Positions 1-8,371 of a DNA stretch of 64,000 nt are shown here, piece after piece. The notes below the pieces were generated by a model. It saw nothing but the letters and a program-made list of their open reading frames with translations. It was not told the origin of the DNA and made no database searches. The position numbers and the translations under genes are program-made. This DNA is from Sphingobium sp. D43FB (lineage in GTDB: Bacteria > Pseudomonadota > Alphaproteobacteria > Sphingomonadales > Sphingomonadaceae). The stretch's first letter is position 1. Each line of letters begins with the position of its first letter. The stretch is taken from NCBI RefSeq assembly GCF_002312805.1, contig NZ_NMUA01000004.1, positions 62,001 to 126,000 of the forward strand, written 5' to 3'.

Positions 1-474
1 TGCCTGTCCACCGCGCCGCAGCAGGGGCTGGTGGTGGTGGAAATCTCCACCCTGGGCGGCGACCCCGAAATCGCCCGTCTGATGGGTGAGGATATCCGTT
101 TCCATTCCGATCTCTACCCCGAACGGCGTCTGGTGTTTCTCGGCCGCACGGCGGTTTATTCGGCGGGCGCGACCTTCATGAGCTTCTTCGCAACCGAAAA
201 CCGCTATGTCACGCGGGGTACGCGCCTCATGATCCACGAGCGGCTGATCACCAAGACGATCCAGCTCGCGGGGCCACTGTCCACCTGCATCGCTACGCTC
301 AAGGGAACGCTCAACGAAATCCAGTCGTCGATCGCGATTCAGAATGAAGGCTTTCACAATCTGATCCTGGGATCGGATATCACCATGGAAGAGCTGCTCG
401 AAAAAGCGCCAGAAAACTGGTATCTTGAAGCCAATGAAGCGCGCGCACGGGGGCTGATCGCCGCGGTGCTGTGA
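1..474 (+). CDS. ClpP-fold serine protease (5' end outside window)
   Basis: The reading frame is open from base 1, so the gene begins upstream of the window; about 157 residues are visible. The translation resembles the ClpP/crotonase-fold S14 peptidases: a GGD turn near nt 56, a candidate nucleophile serine in VYSAGATF (near nt 160), a candidate histidine in MIHER (near nt 235), and a C-terminal EANEARARGLI segment like the end of ClpP. The serine context differs from the usual ASMG of housekeeping ClpP and there is no clp neighbour, so this is more likely a solitary Clp-fold protein than the Clp protease core. Substrate unknown. Confidence 0.7.
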   Translation, partial: CLSTAPQQGLVVVEISTLGGDPEIARLMGEDIRFHSDLYPERRLVFLGRTAVYSAGATFMSFFATENRYVTRGTRLMIHERLITKTIQLAGPLSTCIATLKGTLNEIQSSIAIQNEGFHNLILGSDITMEELLEKAPENWYLEANEARARGLIAAVL

Positions 475-516
475 TCGTCCCTTGCGCGGCCCGCTAATTG
501 CGGGTTGATATCCGAC

Positions 517-1152
517 ATGAACCGCATTCGATCAGGATCGCCGATCTTTCCCTGGCGCTATGGCATGTTCCTGACGTTTCTGGCGACGATCGCGCCGTTG
601 GCTCTGGGGCTCCCGTGGCATCAGGCGGTAATGGCAGGGTTTGATATTGCCGCGGTCGCGTTCATGCTGTCGGTAACGTCGCTCATCCGGGCCGACGCCG
701 CCGCCATGCGGCGCAAGGCGGCGGCGAACGATGCTAATCGCGAGCTGATGCTGCTGATCACCGCGATCGTCAGCCTGGTCGTACTGGTCGCCGTGGGCGT
801 GGCCGTGGGGGAGCAGGGCGGACATAAGGGTGGCACCGTCGCGCTGCTGCTGATCACCTTGCTGGTGGCCTGGCTATTTTCCAACCTCGTCTACGCCATG
901 CACTATGCGCATATCTTCTATCGCGCCGGACCGCAGGGAGAGGATAGCGGCGGCCTCGACTTCCCGGATACGCAGGAGCCGGGTTATTGGGACTTTCTCT
1001 ATTTTGCTTTCACGCTCGGCATGACGTTCCAGACATCCGACGTATCCGTGACGAGCAGCATCATGCGCCGCACGGCGCTATTTCAGAGCCTCGCCGCATT
1101 CCTGTTCAACCTTGGCATATTGGCATTCACGATCAACGTGTTGGGCGGGTAG
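517..1152 (+). CDS. DUF1345 family integral membrane protein
   Basis: A 211-residue protein with about five hydrophobic segments and the conserved C-terminal pattern of DUF1345 (YWDFLYFAFTLGMTFQTSDV followed by a last membrane helix). Function in the family is unknown. I chose the ATG at 517; an in-frame TTG at 505 would add four residues. It lies 42 bp after the ClpP-like gene on the same strand and could be co-transcribed with it. Confidence 0.8.
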   Translation: MNRIRSGSPIFPWRYGMFLTFLATIAPLALGLPWHQAVMAGFDIAAVAFMLSVTSLIRADAAAMRRKAAANDANRELMLLITAIVSLVVLVAVGVAVGEQGGHKGGTVALLLITLLVAWLFSNLVYAMHYAHIFYRAGPQGEDSGGLDFPDTQEPGYWDFLYFAFTLGMTFQTSDVSVTSSIMRRTALFQSLAAFLFNLGILAFTINVLGG

Positions 1153-1156
1153 TGCC

Positions 1157-1486
1157 TCAAGCGGCGTTGCCCCAGCCGGACCGTTGGCGCTGACGCTGGC
1201 TACGCCCTGTTTTGGTCGGACCAACGGCCTTCCCGGCATCCTCCTCCATATAGGCCACCGACCGCCACCATTCCGCTACGACTGGGCGCAAGGCGGACAG
1301 GCTACCGGAGCGCGGCATCGCGTACCAGTTTTGGCCATGACGATGAAAGGTCCAGTTGGAATCGCAATTGAGCGGAACGCGCTCGAACCGCGGCGAGGCT
1401 GTGGCACCGGGGGAATCGCTGATCTCCCGCAATTGGGCAGGCACATTCTGGATGCTGCCATCGGGAAACCGCACCGCGATCGTCAT
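1157..1486 (-). CDS. hypothetical protein, 109 aa
   Basis: A short minus-strand frame convergent with the DUF1345 gene, only 4 bp from its stop. The ATG at 1486 is preceded by GGAGG with six bases between, a good ribosome binding site, and the N-terminus (MTIAVRFPDGSIQ) looks like an ordinary cytosolic beta-rich protein. The C-terminus is basic and low in complexity. I recognise no domain. Its reality rests on the ribosome binding site and the lack of a better frame here. Confidence 0.5.
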   Translation of the reverse strand: MTIAVRFPDGSIQNVPAQLREISDSPGATASPRFERVPLNCDSNWTFHRHGQNWYAMPRSGSLSALRPVVAEWWRSVAYMEEDAGKAVGPTKTGRSQRQRQRSGWGNAA

Positions 1487-1570
1487 CTCCTGCCTCCATC
1501 ATTATCGGTTGATGAGGGGGTAACGCATTGAGATAAAATGGGTTCATGACCTTGCTGCAGGTTAAGCAGT

Positions 1571-2953
1571 TTGTCTGCAACGGTCCAGCCACCAAAGCCT
1601 TCACCGCTTGCTTACCAAATTTTGCTAGGGCTTGCCGCCATGCGCGACTCTGACGATCCCTGCCCCAAATCCGACGTCAGCCATGGCGTCGGCATCGCTG
1701 GTTTGGTGGGCCTTGGCCTCTGGACCCTGGTCGCGCGCCATTATGGCATGAACGGTCCCCATGCCGGGCTGGCTGCGGTCGTCGCCTGCGGCGTGCCGAT
1801 GGTGCTGTGGTCGCTCTTCATCGACAAGGTGCATCGCAATGCCTCGACCGGCATAGACTGGCACGCGCCCGCCCGTCCGGTCCGCAGCGTGCTGGACATC
1901 AGCATCGTCAAGATCGCCGGTCTATGGGCGACCTGGCTCGCCATTGCCATCTTCTATTGCGTCGCGCGCTGGTATTGGAGCGGCAATTACCGCTTCTCGA
2001 TGGACCTGTTCACCAGCGCCGCGCCATGGCTGCTGGCACTTTCCATCCCCTATGTCATCTGGATCGACCGGCGGATGGTCGATCCAAAGGATGCCTCCTA
2101 CAGCTTTGGCCAATGGGTGATCGGCGGCGCGGCGGGCGCGCCCGACATGGTACAGGTCGCGCATCACGCTCGCGCTTGGGCGGTCAAGGGCTTCTTCCTG
2201 GCCTTCATGGTGTCGATCGTACCGGGTAATTTTTCAAGCGTGGTCGAATGGCGGATCGCCGACGCGCTGGCCAATCCGATCGCGCTCGCCGGATTCCTGA
2301 TCGCGGTCATGTTCATGATCGACGTCTGTCTGGCGACGGTCGGTTATATCCTGACCTTCAAGCCGCTCGATTCGCATATCCGCACCGCCAATCCCTATCT
2401 TGCCGGCTGGCTGGCTGCCCTGATCTGCTACCCGCCTTTCGTCCTGATGGGCGGCGGCGGGCCGCTCGATTATCATGCGGGCGGCGCGGAATGGGATTAT
2501 TGGACGCAAGGATCGACGACGCTGCAATGGCTGCTGGGCGGGTGGCTGGTGCTGCTCACTGCCATCTATGCCTGGGCGACGATGGCGTTCGGCCTGCGCT
2601 TTTCCAACCTTACCCATCGCGGCATACTGACCCATGGTCCTTATCGCTGGACCCGGCACCCGGCCTATTTGTCGAAAAACCTCTTCTGGTGGTTTTCAGC
2701 GCTGCCCTTCCTCAGCGTCAGCGGGTCGATCACCGACATCGTGCGCAATTGCGCGATGCTGGGCCTCACCAACGCCGTCTATTATTGGCGCGCCCGGACG
2801 GAGGAGCAGCATCTGTCCGCCGACCCCGACTATCGCGCCTATAGCGACTGGATGGAACGCAACGCCCCGGTGCCCCGCTTCTTCGCCTGGGTCACCGGGC
2901 GCAAGCGGGAAGCGACTGTGGTGGCACAGACGGCGGAGCAGCCCGCCGCCTAG
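1571..2953 (+). CDS. isoprenylcysteine carboxyl methyltransferase-family membrane protein
   Basis: A polytopic protein of up to 460 residues. Eight or so hydrophobic segments are followed by a C-terminal block with HGPYRWTRHPAYLSKNLFWW, the RHPxY signature of the ICMT/PEMT family of membrane methyltransferases (SAM binding), and a late EEQHL motif, also typical. The N-terminal membrane part is longer than in plain ICMT proteins. The start is uncertain: TTG at 1571 or ATG at 1640. Substrate unknown; a lipid or small hydrophobic thiol is an inference from the family. It converges on gshA, the two stop regions overlapping by 4 bp. Confidence 0.75.
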   Translation: MSATVQPPKPSPLAYQILLGLAAMRDSDDPCPKSDVSHGVGIAGLVGLGLWTLVARHYGMNGPHAGLAAVVACGVPMVLWSLFIDKVHRNASTGIDWHAPARPVRSVLDISIVKIAGLWATWLAIAIFYCVARWYWSGNYRFSMDLFTSAAPWLLALSIPYVIWIDRRMVDPKDASYSFGQWVIGGAAGAPDMVQVAHHARAWAVKGFFLAFMVSIVPGNFSSVVEWRIADALANPIALAGFLIAVMFMIDVCLATVGYILTFKPLDSHIRTANPYLAGWLAALICYPPFVLMGGGGPLDYHAGGAEWDYWTQGSTTLQWLLGGWLVLLTAIYAWATMAFGLRFSNLTHRGILTHGPYRWTRHPAYLSKNLFWWFSALPFLSVSGSITDIVRNCAMLGLTNAVYYWRARTEEQHLSADPDYRAYSDWMERNAPVPRFFAWVTGRKREATVVAQTAEQPAA

Positions 2954-4323
2954 AAGCTTTCCTCGGCATAAACTTTGCTGACATCGCCGCCCCATTCGCC
3001 ATGATAGCGATCGAGCAGCCGTTCGGCGTGCGTCTTGCCGGATGACACGACCTCTTCCAGATCGGACAGATAGCCCGTTTCATTGTCGCCCGCGGCATTC
3101 AACCGACCGCGTGCGGCAAGCCCCGACCGGGCAATGTCCAGCGCTGGCTTGGCAATGTCGCGCAGCGTGCGACCGCCGCCGACCGGTGCGTCCAAGCCGA
3201 GCTTGGGCACGGAATCACGCAAAATCTGCCGATCCTCCATGCTCCAGTCCTTGACCAGATCCCACGCCGCATCGAGCGCGCCCTGATCATAAAGCAGGCC
3301 GACCCACAAGGCGGGCAGGGCACAGATGCGGCCCCATGGACCGCCATCCGAGCCGCGCATTTCGAGAAAACTCTTCAGCCGCACTTCGGGGAAGGCGGTG
3401 GAGAGATGGTCCTCCCAATCCTTCTCGGTCGGCTTTTCACCCGGCAGGACGGACAGTTTGCCGTTGAGGAAATCGCGGAAGCTGAGGCCCGACGCATCGA
3501 TATATTTGCCGTCGCGAAAGACGAAATACATCGGCACGTCGAGCGCATAGTCGGCGTAACGCTCATAGCCAAAGCCATCCTCGAACACGAAGGGCAGCAT
3601 CCCCGTGCGCTTGGGGTCGGTATCTGACCAGATATGGCTGCGATAGGACAGGAAGCCATTGGGCTTGCCCTCGGTAAAGGGCGAATTGGCGAACAAAGCC
3701 GTGCCAAGCGGCTGTAGCGCCAGCGAGACGCGGAACTTCTTGGCCATGTCGGCTTCGCTGCCATAATCCAGGTTGGTCTGAATGGTGCAGGTGCGCAACA
3801 TCATGTCCAGGCCCATCGATCCCACGCGGGGCATGTGCCGCAGCATGATCTCGTAACGGCCCTTGGGCATGATCGGCAACTCGGCGCGGGTCTTGTCGGG
3901 CCACATGCCAAGACCCAGGAAACCCAAGCCCAGCATGTCGCCGACATGCTTCACCTGTTCAAGATGCCGCCCGGTTTCAGCGCAGGTCTGGTGCAGATTG
4001 TCGAGCGGCGCACCCGACAGTTCGAGTTGCCCGGCGGGTTCCAGGCTGATCGTGCCATCGTCCCCCGACAAAGCGATGATATTCTCGCCTTCGAACACTG
4101 GCTTCCAGCCATAGCGGGTCAGGCCGATCAACAGCGTGTGGATGCCACCCTTTTCCTCATAGGATGGGGCGTGATGATCCTTGCGGCTGTAGACGAATTT
4201 CTCATGTTCGGTGCCGATGCGCCAGCGGTTCTTGGGCTTTTCGCCCTTGGCAAAGGCCGCGATCAGCTGGTCGCGGCTTTCGATGACGGGATCTTGGCCC
4301 GCTGAGTCGGTTCTTGTGCTCAT
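2950..4323 (-). CDS. gshA: glutamate-cysteine ligase
   Basis: A 457-residue enzyme making gamma-glutamylcysteine, the first step of glutathione synthesis, ATP-dependent and cytosolic. The sequence is the alphaproteobacterial/plant class: early GTEHEKF with the metal/glutamate-binding acidic residues, SLEPAGQLELSGAP, TCTIQTNLDY, ANSPFTEG and a C-terminal region with RLNAAGDNETGYL. Length matches the class. The ATG at 4323 lies 99 bp downstream of rsmE on the same strand, an rsmE-gshA pairing that suggests one transcript. Confidence 0.95.
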   Translation of the reverse strand: MSTRTDSAGQDPVIESRDQLIAAFAKGEKPKNRWRIGTEHEKFVYSRKDHHAPSYEEKGGIHTLLIGLTRYGWKPVFEGENIIALSGDDGTISLEPAGQLELSGAPLDNLHQTCAETGRHLEQVKHVGDMLGLGFLGLGMWPDKTRAELPIMPKGRYEIMLRHMPRVGSMGLDMMLRTCTIQTNLDYGSEADMAKKFRVSLALQPLGTALFANSPFTEGKPNGFLSYRSHIWSDTDPKRTGMLPFVFEDGFGYERYADYALDVPMYFVFRDGKYIDASGLSFRDFLNGKLSVLPGEKPTEKDWEDHLSTAFPEVRLKSFLEMRGSDGGPWGRICALPALWVGLLYDQGALDAAWDLVKDWSMEDRQILRDSVPKLGLDAPVGGGRTLRDIAKPALDIARSGLAARGRLNAAGDNETGYLSDLEEVVSSGKTHAERLLDRYHGEWGGDVSKVYAEESF

Positions 4324-4422
4324 GCCCCGCCCTTACTGCTTCCCCTCTGCCCGTCAAACAGCGGCGGGCTTCGGTCAAATAGGCTGTGTTGCTATCGGGT
4401 TCAATCCAATAGCGAAATGAAA

Positions 4423-5169
4423 CTATTTCCAGTCGCCATTGATCGTCATCCACGCCGCCGTAGCGGCGATGGCGGCGGTTTCCGCGCGCAGGATGCGGGG
4501 GCCAAGAGAGACGGGTACGGCTTGAGGATGCGCGCGGATCGCGTCACGTTCGGCGGGGTCGAATCCGCCCTCCGGCCCGATCAGGAAAGCCGCCGCGCCG
4601 GGATGGGTAGCAAAGGCCTCCGTCAATGGCGCACCCCCAGTCTCGTCAGCGAAAAACAGATGCCGCCCCTGCGGCCAATCGCGCAACAGCGTATCCAGCT
4701 TCACCATGGCGGCAAGTTCGGGCAGCGCGGTGCGCCCGCATTGTTCAGCAGCCTCGACCAGATGCGCGTGCAGCCGGTCGAGGTTGAGCTTGTCCACCAC
4801 CGCGCGGCGAGTCAGCACGGGCTGCAACTTCGCCACCCCCAATTCGCAAGCCTTTTCCGCGATCAGATCGATGCGTCCCTTCTTGATCGGCGCGCAGCAC
4901 AGCCAGAAATCCGGTACCGTCTCCGGCCCCTTGGTCTGCGTCACGCATTCCAGCACCAGATCACGCTTGCGGATGTCGCGCGCGCGCGCGGCCCACTCGC
5001 CCGACCGCCCATCGAACAGCAGCACGATATCATCGGGCCTCACCCGCATGACGGCGATCAGATAATGGGCCGGATTGCCGTCGATCGACACCACCACGCC
5101 TTCGCCCAACTGGGTTTCGACATGCAGGCGCGGGGCGCTTTGCGGCGGCCAGGCGGGGGTAGCGGTCAT
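4423..5169 (-). CDS. rsmE: 16S rRNA (uracil(1498)-N(3))-methyltransferase RsmE
   Basis: A 248-residue SPOUT-class methyltransferase that methylates U1498 of 16S rRNA using SAM. The C-terminal knot motifs are present: FLIGPEGGFDPAE (about residue 195) and LGPRILRAETAAIAA (about 222), which form the SAM-binding trefoil knot. The N-terminal PUA-like part begins after a proline-rich start. It is divergent from ubiA and lies upstream of gshA in the same direction. Confidence 0.95.
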   Translation of the reverse strand: MTATPAWPPQSAPRLHVETQLGEGVVVSIDGNPAHYLIAVMRVRPDDIVLLFDGRSGEWAARARDIRKRDLVLECVTQTKGPETVPDFWLCCAPIKKGRIDLIAEKACELGVAKLQPVLTRRAVVDKLNLDRLHAHLVEAAEQCGRTALPELAAMVKLDTLLRDWPQGRHLFFADETGGAPLTEAFATHPGAAAFLIGPEGGFDPAERDAIRAHPQAVPVSLGPRILRAETAAIAATAAWMTINGDWK

Positions 5170-5263
5170 TTCGGTCTTTCCGTATGGCGATGCGACCCCT
5201 AATGCCGTTCCTGTCGAAGCAAGTCGAGACGCGCCCCTCGATCAGCGGCGAAACGGAGATAGT

Positions 5264-6166
5264 GTGAGTAGTAGCATCGTCCCCGACACCCAAGCGCGCG
5301 GTCTGCTGTCGCGCCTGCCGGATACGCCGCGCGGCCTTGCGCTGCTGGCACGGTTCGACCGGCCGATCGGCTGGTGGCTGCTCTTCTGGCCAGGGGCCTG
5401 GGCCGTGGCGCTGGCCGGGGGTGGCTTTGTCCGCTGGCCGCTCATCCTGTGGTTTCTGCTGGGCAGCATCGCGATGCGCGGCGCGGGCTGCGTGTTCAAC
5501 GATATCGTCGATCGCGATCTCGACGCGAAGGTCGCGCGCACGGCTTCGCGCCCGCTTGCCAGCGGCGCGATCTCGCTCAGAACCGCTTGGCTCTGGCTGT
5601 TGGTCCTTTGCGCGGTCGGGCTTGTCGTACTGCTGCAATTGCGGTCCTATGCGCAGGTCGTGGCGCTTGCGTCGCTGGCGTTGGTCGCGGCCTATCCTTT
5701 CATGAAGCGGATTACCGGCTGGCCGCAAATCTGGCTGGGCCTCGTCTTTTCCTGGGCCGCCTTGGTCGGATGGAGCGAAGTGGCCGGTACGCTGACCATC
5801 CCTGGCCTGTTGCTCTACGCCGGAACCATTTTCTGGGTCGTGGGCTATGACACCATCTACGCGCTGCAGGATCGGGAGGATGACGCGCTGATCGGGATCG
5901 GTTCCAGCGCCTTGTCCATGGGACGCCATGTGCGCGCGGGCGTTGCGCTATGCTATGTGCTAGCGCTTGGCCTCTGGGCGACGGCCATCTGGCAGGTGCG
6001 GCCCGACAGCCTGGCGCTTGTCGCTCTTTTGCCGATGGCCGCGCATCTGCTGTGGCAGGTTGCGACCTTGCGCGAAGACGGCGTAGATCCGCTCACCAAG
6101 TTTCGCGCCAATCGCTTTGCGGGGTTGTTGATGTTCCTGGCTTGTCTGGTAGTAGGCAGCGCATGA
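5264..6166 (+). CDS. ubiA: 4-hydroxybenzoate polyprenyltransferase
   Basis: A 300-residue integral membrane prenyltransferase for ubiquinone synthesis, attaching the polyprenyl tail to 4-hydroxybenzoate. Both aspartate-rich metal/diphosphate sites are visible: NDIVDRDLDAKVARTASRP (residues about 79-97) and YALQDREDDALIG (about 199-211). I chose GTG 5264 because GGAG lies just upstream and the protein then has the family length; the open frame runs back into rsmE antisense without merit. The stop overlaps the next gene's ATG by 4 bp (ATGA), so the two are translationally coupled. Confidence 0.93.
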   Translation: MSSSIVPDTQARGLLSRLPDTPRGLALLARFDRPIGWWLLFWPGAWAVALAGGGFVRWPLILWFLLGSIAMRGAGCVFNDIVDRDLDAKVARTASRPLASGAISLRTAWLWLLVLCAVGLVVLLQLRSYAQVVALASLALVAAYPFMKRITGWPQIWLGLVFSWAALVGWSEVAGTLTIPGLLLYAGTIFWVVGYDTIYALQDREDDALIGIGSSALSMGRHVRAGVALCYVLALGLWATAIWQVRPDSLALVALLPMAAHLLWQVATLREDGVDPLTKFRANRFAGLLMFLACLVVGSA

Positions 6167-7632
6167 GCGCGCATCCCACAGGTCCAGTGCCCGGCGACGA
6201 TTGCTGGCGCATCGAGACAGCCACCCGCGCCAGCGTCATCATCGACGCGGACACCTATTTCCGCCACGCCCGCGCCGCGATGCTCAAGGCACGCAAGCGG
6301 ATCATGCTGATCGGCTGGGATTTCGATGCCGCGATCAGCCTGGTGCGCGACGATGAGGTCGGAGACGGCGCACCCGCCGTCATTGGCGATTTCATCAGCT
6401 GGCTGGTCAATCGCTCGCCCGACCTCGAAATCTTCCTCCTGCGCTGGGATGTCGGCGCGATGAAGTCGATGGTCAGCCCCGTCAACCTCTTCACCACGCT
6501 CAAATGGATGGCGCATCCGCGCGTCACGGTGAAGCTGGACGGGCATCATCCGCCTGCGGCCTCCCACCATCAGAAGATCGTCGTGATCGACGATTGTTTC
6601 GCTTTTTGCGGCGGTATCGACATGACCGGCGACCGCTGGGACACCCGCCATCATCGCGACGATGAAGCCGGGCGTCATCATCCCGACGGTTCGCCCTATG
6701 GTCCATGGCACGATGCGACCACGGCCTTGGCCGGGCCGGTTGCCGCCGCGCTCGGCGCCCATGCGCGTATGCGCTGGAAGATGGCGGGTGGTGATGATCT
6801 AGAGCCGGTGGAAGGCGGCGAGGATTGCTGGCCTGATCGTCTCCCCGTGCAGTTTGAAGGGGTGGATGTCGCCATTTCCCGATCCGCGCCGCAAATGGAC
6901 GATCAGGATGGCGTGACGGAGATTGAAAATCTCTATTGCCACCAGATCGCTGCCGCAAAACGCTGCATCTATGCCGAGAGCCAATATTTCGCCTCCCGCC
7001 GCATCGCCGAGGCCATCGCCAAGCGGCTGGCCGAACCCGATGGCCCGGATATCGTCATCGTCAACCCAGAGCATGCCGATGGCTGGCTGGAACAGCAGGC
7101 GATGGATACGGCGCGCGCGCGCCTCTACGAAGCGCTCAAGGCGCGCGATACCCATGGCCGCTTCCGCATCTATCACGCCTTCACCACGCGCGGCGTGCCC
7201 ATCTACATCCATGCCAAGATCTTGATCGTCGATGATCGGCTGATCCGGGTCGGCTCCTCCAACATGAACAACCGGTCGATGCGGCTCGACACCGAATGCG
7301 ATGTGACGATCGACACGATCCTGCCCGCCAACGCTGGTCGGCAGGACCGTATATTGGCCATTCGCAACGACCTGATCGCCGAACATCTCGACATGCCGGT
7401 CGAGCGCGTCGCCGCCGTGATTGCGGAGCGCGGGCTGGTCGCGGGGATCGAGGAAATGCGCCAGAAGCCGGGGCGGACGCTACGCCCCTATGTCACCCCG
7501 GATCTGAACGATGTTCAGACTTGGCTCGCCGATCATGAAGTGCTCGACCCCGAAGGCCCCGAAGAAATGTTCGAATCGATCAGCGAACGAGGCCTGTTCC
7601 GCCGGATGAAGGGCTGGTTCGGGCGGGGGTAA
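6163..7632 (+). CDS. phospholipase D-family protein
   Basis: A 489-residue protein with two HKD phosphodiesterase motifs, HxKx4D at residues 136-143 (HQKIVVID) and 350-357 (HAKILIVD followed by GSSNMNNRSM). This is the arrangement of the PLD/cardiolipin synthase superfamily, which transfers or hydrolyses phosphatidyl groups. There are no membrane segments, unlike classical Cls, so a soluble or peripheral PLD is more likely. The start at 6163 overlaps the ubiA stop by 4 bp. Substrate cannot be read from the sequence. Confidence 0.88.
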   Translation: MSAHPTGPVPGDDCWRIETATRASVIIDADTYFRHARAAMLKARKRIMLIGWDFDAAISLVRDDEVGDGAPAVIGDFISWLVNRSPDLEIFLLRWDVGAMKSMVSPVNLFTTLKWMAHPRVTVKLDGHHPPAASHHQKIVVIDDCFAFCGGIDMTGDRWDTRHHRDDEAGRHHPDGSPYGPWHDATTALAGPVAAALGAHARMRWKMAGGDDLEPVEGGEDCWPDRLPVQFEGVDVAISRSAPQMDDQDGVTEIENLYCHQIAAAKRCIYAESQYFASRRIAEAIAKRLAEPDGPDIVIVNPEHADGWLEQQAMDTARARLYEALKARDTHGRFRIYHAFTTRGVPIYIHAKILIVDDRLIRVGSSNMNNRSMRLDTECDVTIDTILPANAGRQDRILAIRNDLIAEHLDMPVERVAAVIAERGLVAGIEEMRQKPGRTLRPYVTPDLNDVQTWLADHEVLDPEGPEEMFESISERGLFRRMKGWFGRG

Positions 7633-7662
7633 GTGCAGCGACTCTGGGGCGCATCACCCAGA

Positions 7663-7731
7663 CCCGTACGTTTCGAGCGAAGTCGAGAAACACCGCGTAC
7701 TGGCTTCTCGACTTCGCTCGAAACGAACGGG
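7663..7731. repeat. intergenic hairpin repeat (GAAGTCGA family)
   Basis: A near-perfect inverted repeat with about 27-base arms: the left arm (7663-7689) runs CCCGT..GTTTCGAGCGAAGTCGAG and the right arm (7705-7731) is its reverse complement with small changes; the loop is 15 bases. It sits between the convergent PLD and brnA genes and may terminate transcription from both sides. Related hairpins occur at 49964, 56361 and 59478. Confidence 0.8.
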
Positions 7732-7747
7732 TCAAGGTCAGGTCACT

Positions 7748-8035
7748 CTACAGGCCAAGCGCCTTGCGCAGTTCGGCGTTGATCCGGCTTTGCCAGCCGG
7801 GACCAGTCGCACGGAAGCCGTCCAGAACAGCCGCATCGAGTCGGAGCGTAACCTGCTGCTTGGGATCGTCGGATTTGGGACGGCCGACTTTGGTAAGTGT
7901 CCCGGTTGCAGGACGAATAACCTTTCCGCCGATACGAAATTCGGCATGGGCGAAAAAATGCTCGTCCAATTCTGGTGCATCATCCGGATCGACCCAAAGC
8001 GGCTTCGTATCGTGATCTTTCCCGGTCATTTGCAT
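7748..8035 (-). CDS. brnA: BrnA family antitoxin
   Basis: A 95-residue protein with the BrnA signatures: WVDPDDAPEL near the start and a C-terminal ribbon-helix-helix region (QQVTLRLDAAVLDGFRATGPGWQSRINAELRKAL) that binds DNA. In this family the antitoxin neutralises BrnT and represses the operon. It follows brnT with an overlap of about 50 bp; the start could be the ATG at 8035 or the second at 8029. Confidence 0.9.
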   Translation of the reverse strand: MQMTGKDHDTKPLWVDPDDAPELDEHFFAHAEFRIGGKVIRPATGTLTKVGRPKSDDPKQQVTLRLDAAVLDGFRATGPGWQSRINAELRKALGL

Positions 8036-8261
8036 GTCTCATCGAAATTATGCGCCGCCCGTCATCGCGCGGCGTCCATACCAAAATCACCGCCCGGCCC
8101 TTCAGATAACCATAGGTTACAAAGCGATCCTCGCCATAGTCTCTGCGGTCGTCAGACGCCGTAAGCTCAGGCCCTTCAAACACCTCAAGCGCATCGGCGA
8201 AGTCCACGCCACGCTCTTCCAATGCTACCTGCCGTTTAGCCGGGTCAAAACTGATATTCAT
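7980..8261 (-). CDS. brnT: BrnT family toxin
   Basis: A 93-residue type II toxin of the RelE-like fold, a ribosome-dependent RNase in characterised relatives. Family features: FDPAKRQVALEERGVDFADALEVFEG at the start, DRRDYGEDRFVTYGYLKGRAVILVW in the middle and RRIISMRHANDRERSRYE at the C-terminus. It is encoded upstream of brnA, the normal order, and lies between smc and the PLD gene. Confidence 0.92.
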   Translation of the reverse strand: MNISFDPAKRQVALEERGVDFADALEVFEGPELTASDDRRDYGEDRFVTYGYLKGRAVILVWTPRDDGRRIISMRHANDRERSRYEAALGRSG

Positions 8262-8322
8262 ACGTACGCCACCTTAAAAGCCAGCACGAAAGGCGTCCAA
8301 GGTGGAAGAAAACGCCATCGAC

Positions 8323-8368
8323 TATTTCTCATAACTACAGAAGTTCGTCAAGCATTTTTGTAACTACA
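8323..8368 (-). promoter_or_regulatory. candidate brnTA promoter with flanking direct repeats
   Basis: Read on the minus strand, TTGACG (8351-8346) is followed 17 bases later by GAAATA (8328-8323), a plausible -35/-10 pair about 60 bases before brnT. Two copies of TGTAGTTA (complement at 8332-8339 and 8361-8368) flank the -35 box, and a 7-bp inverted repeat (CCACCTT at 8269-8275, AAGGTGG at 8299-8305) follows. These are candidate autoregulation sites; binding is inferred. Confidence 0.4.
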
Positions 8369-8371
8369 AAA

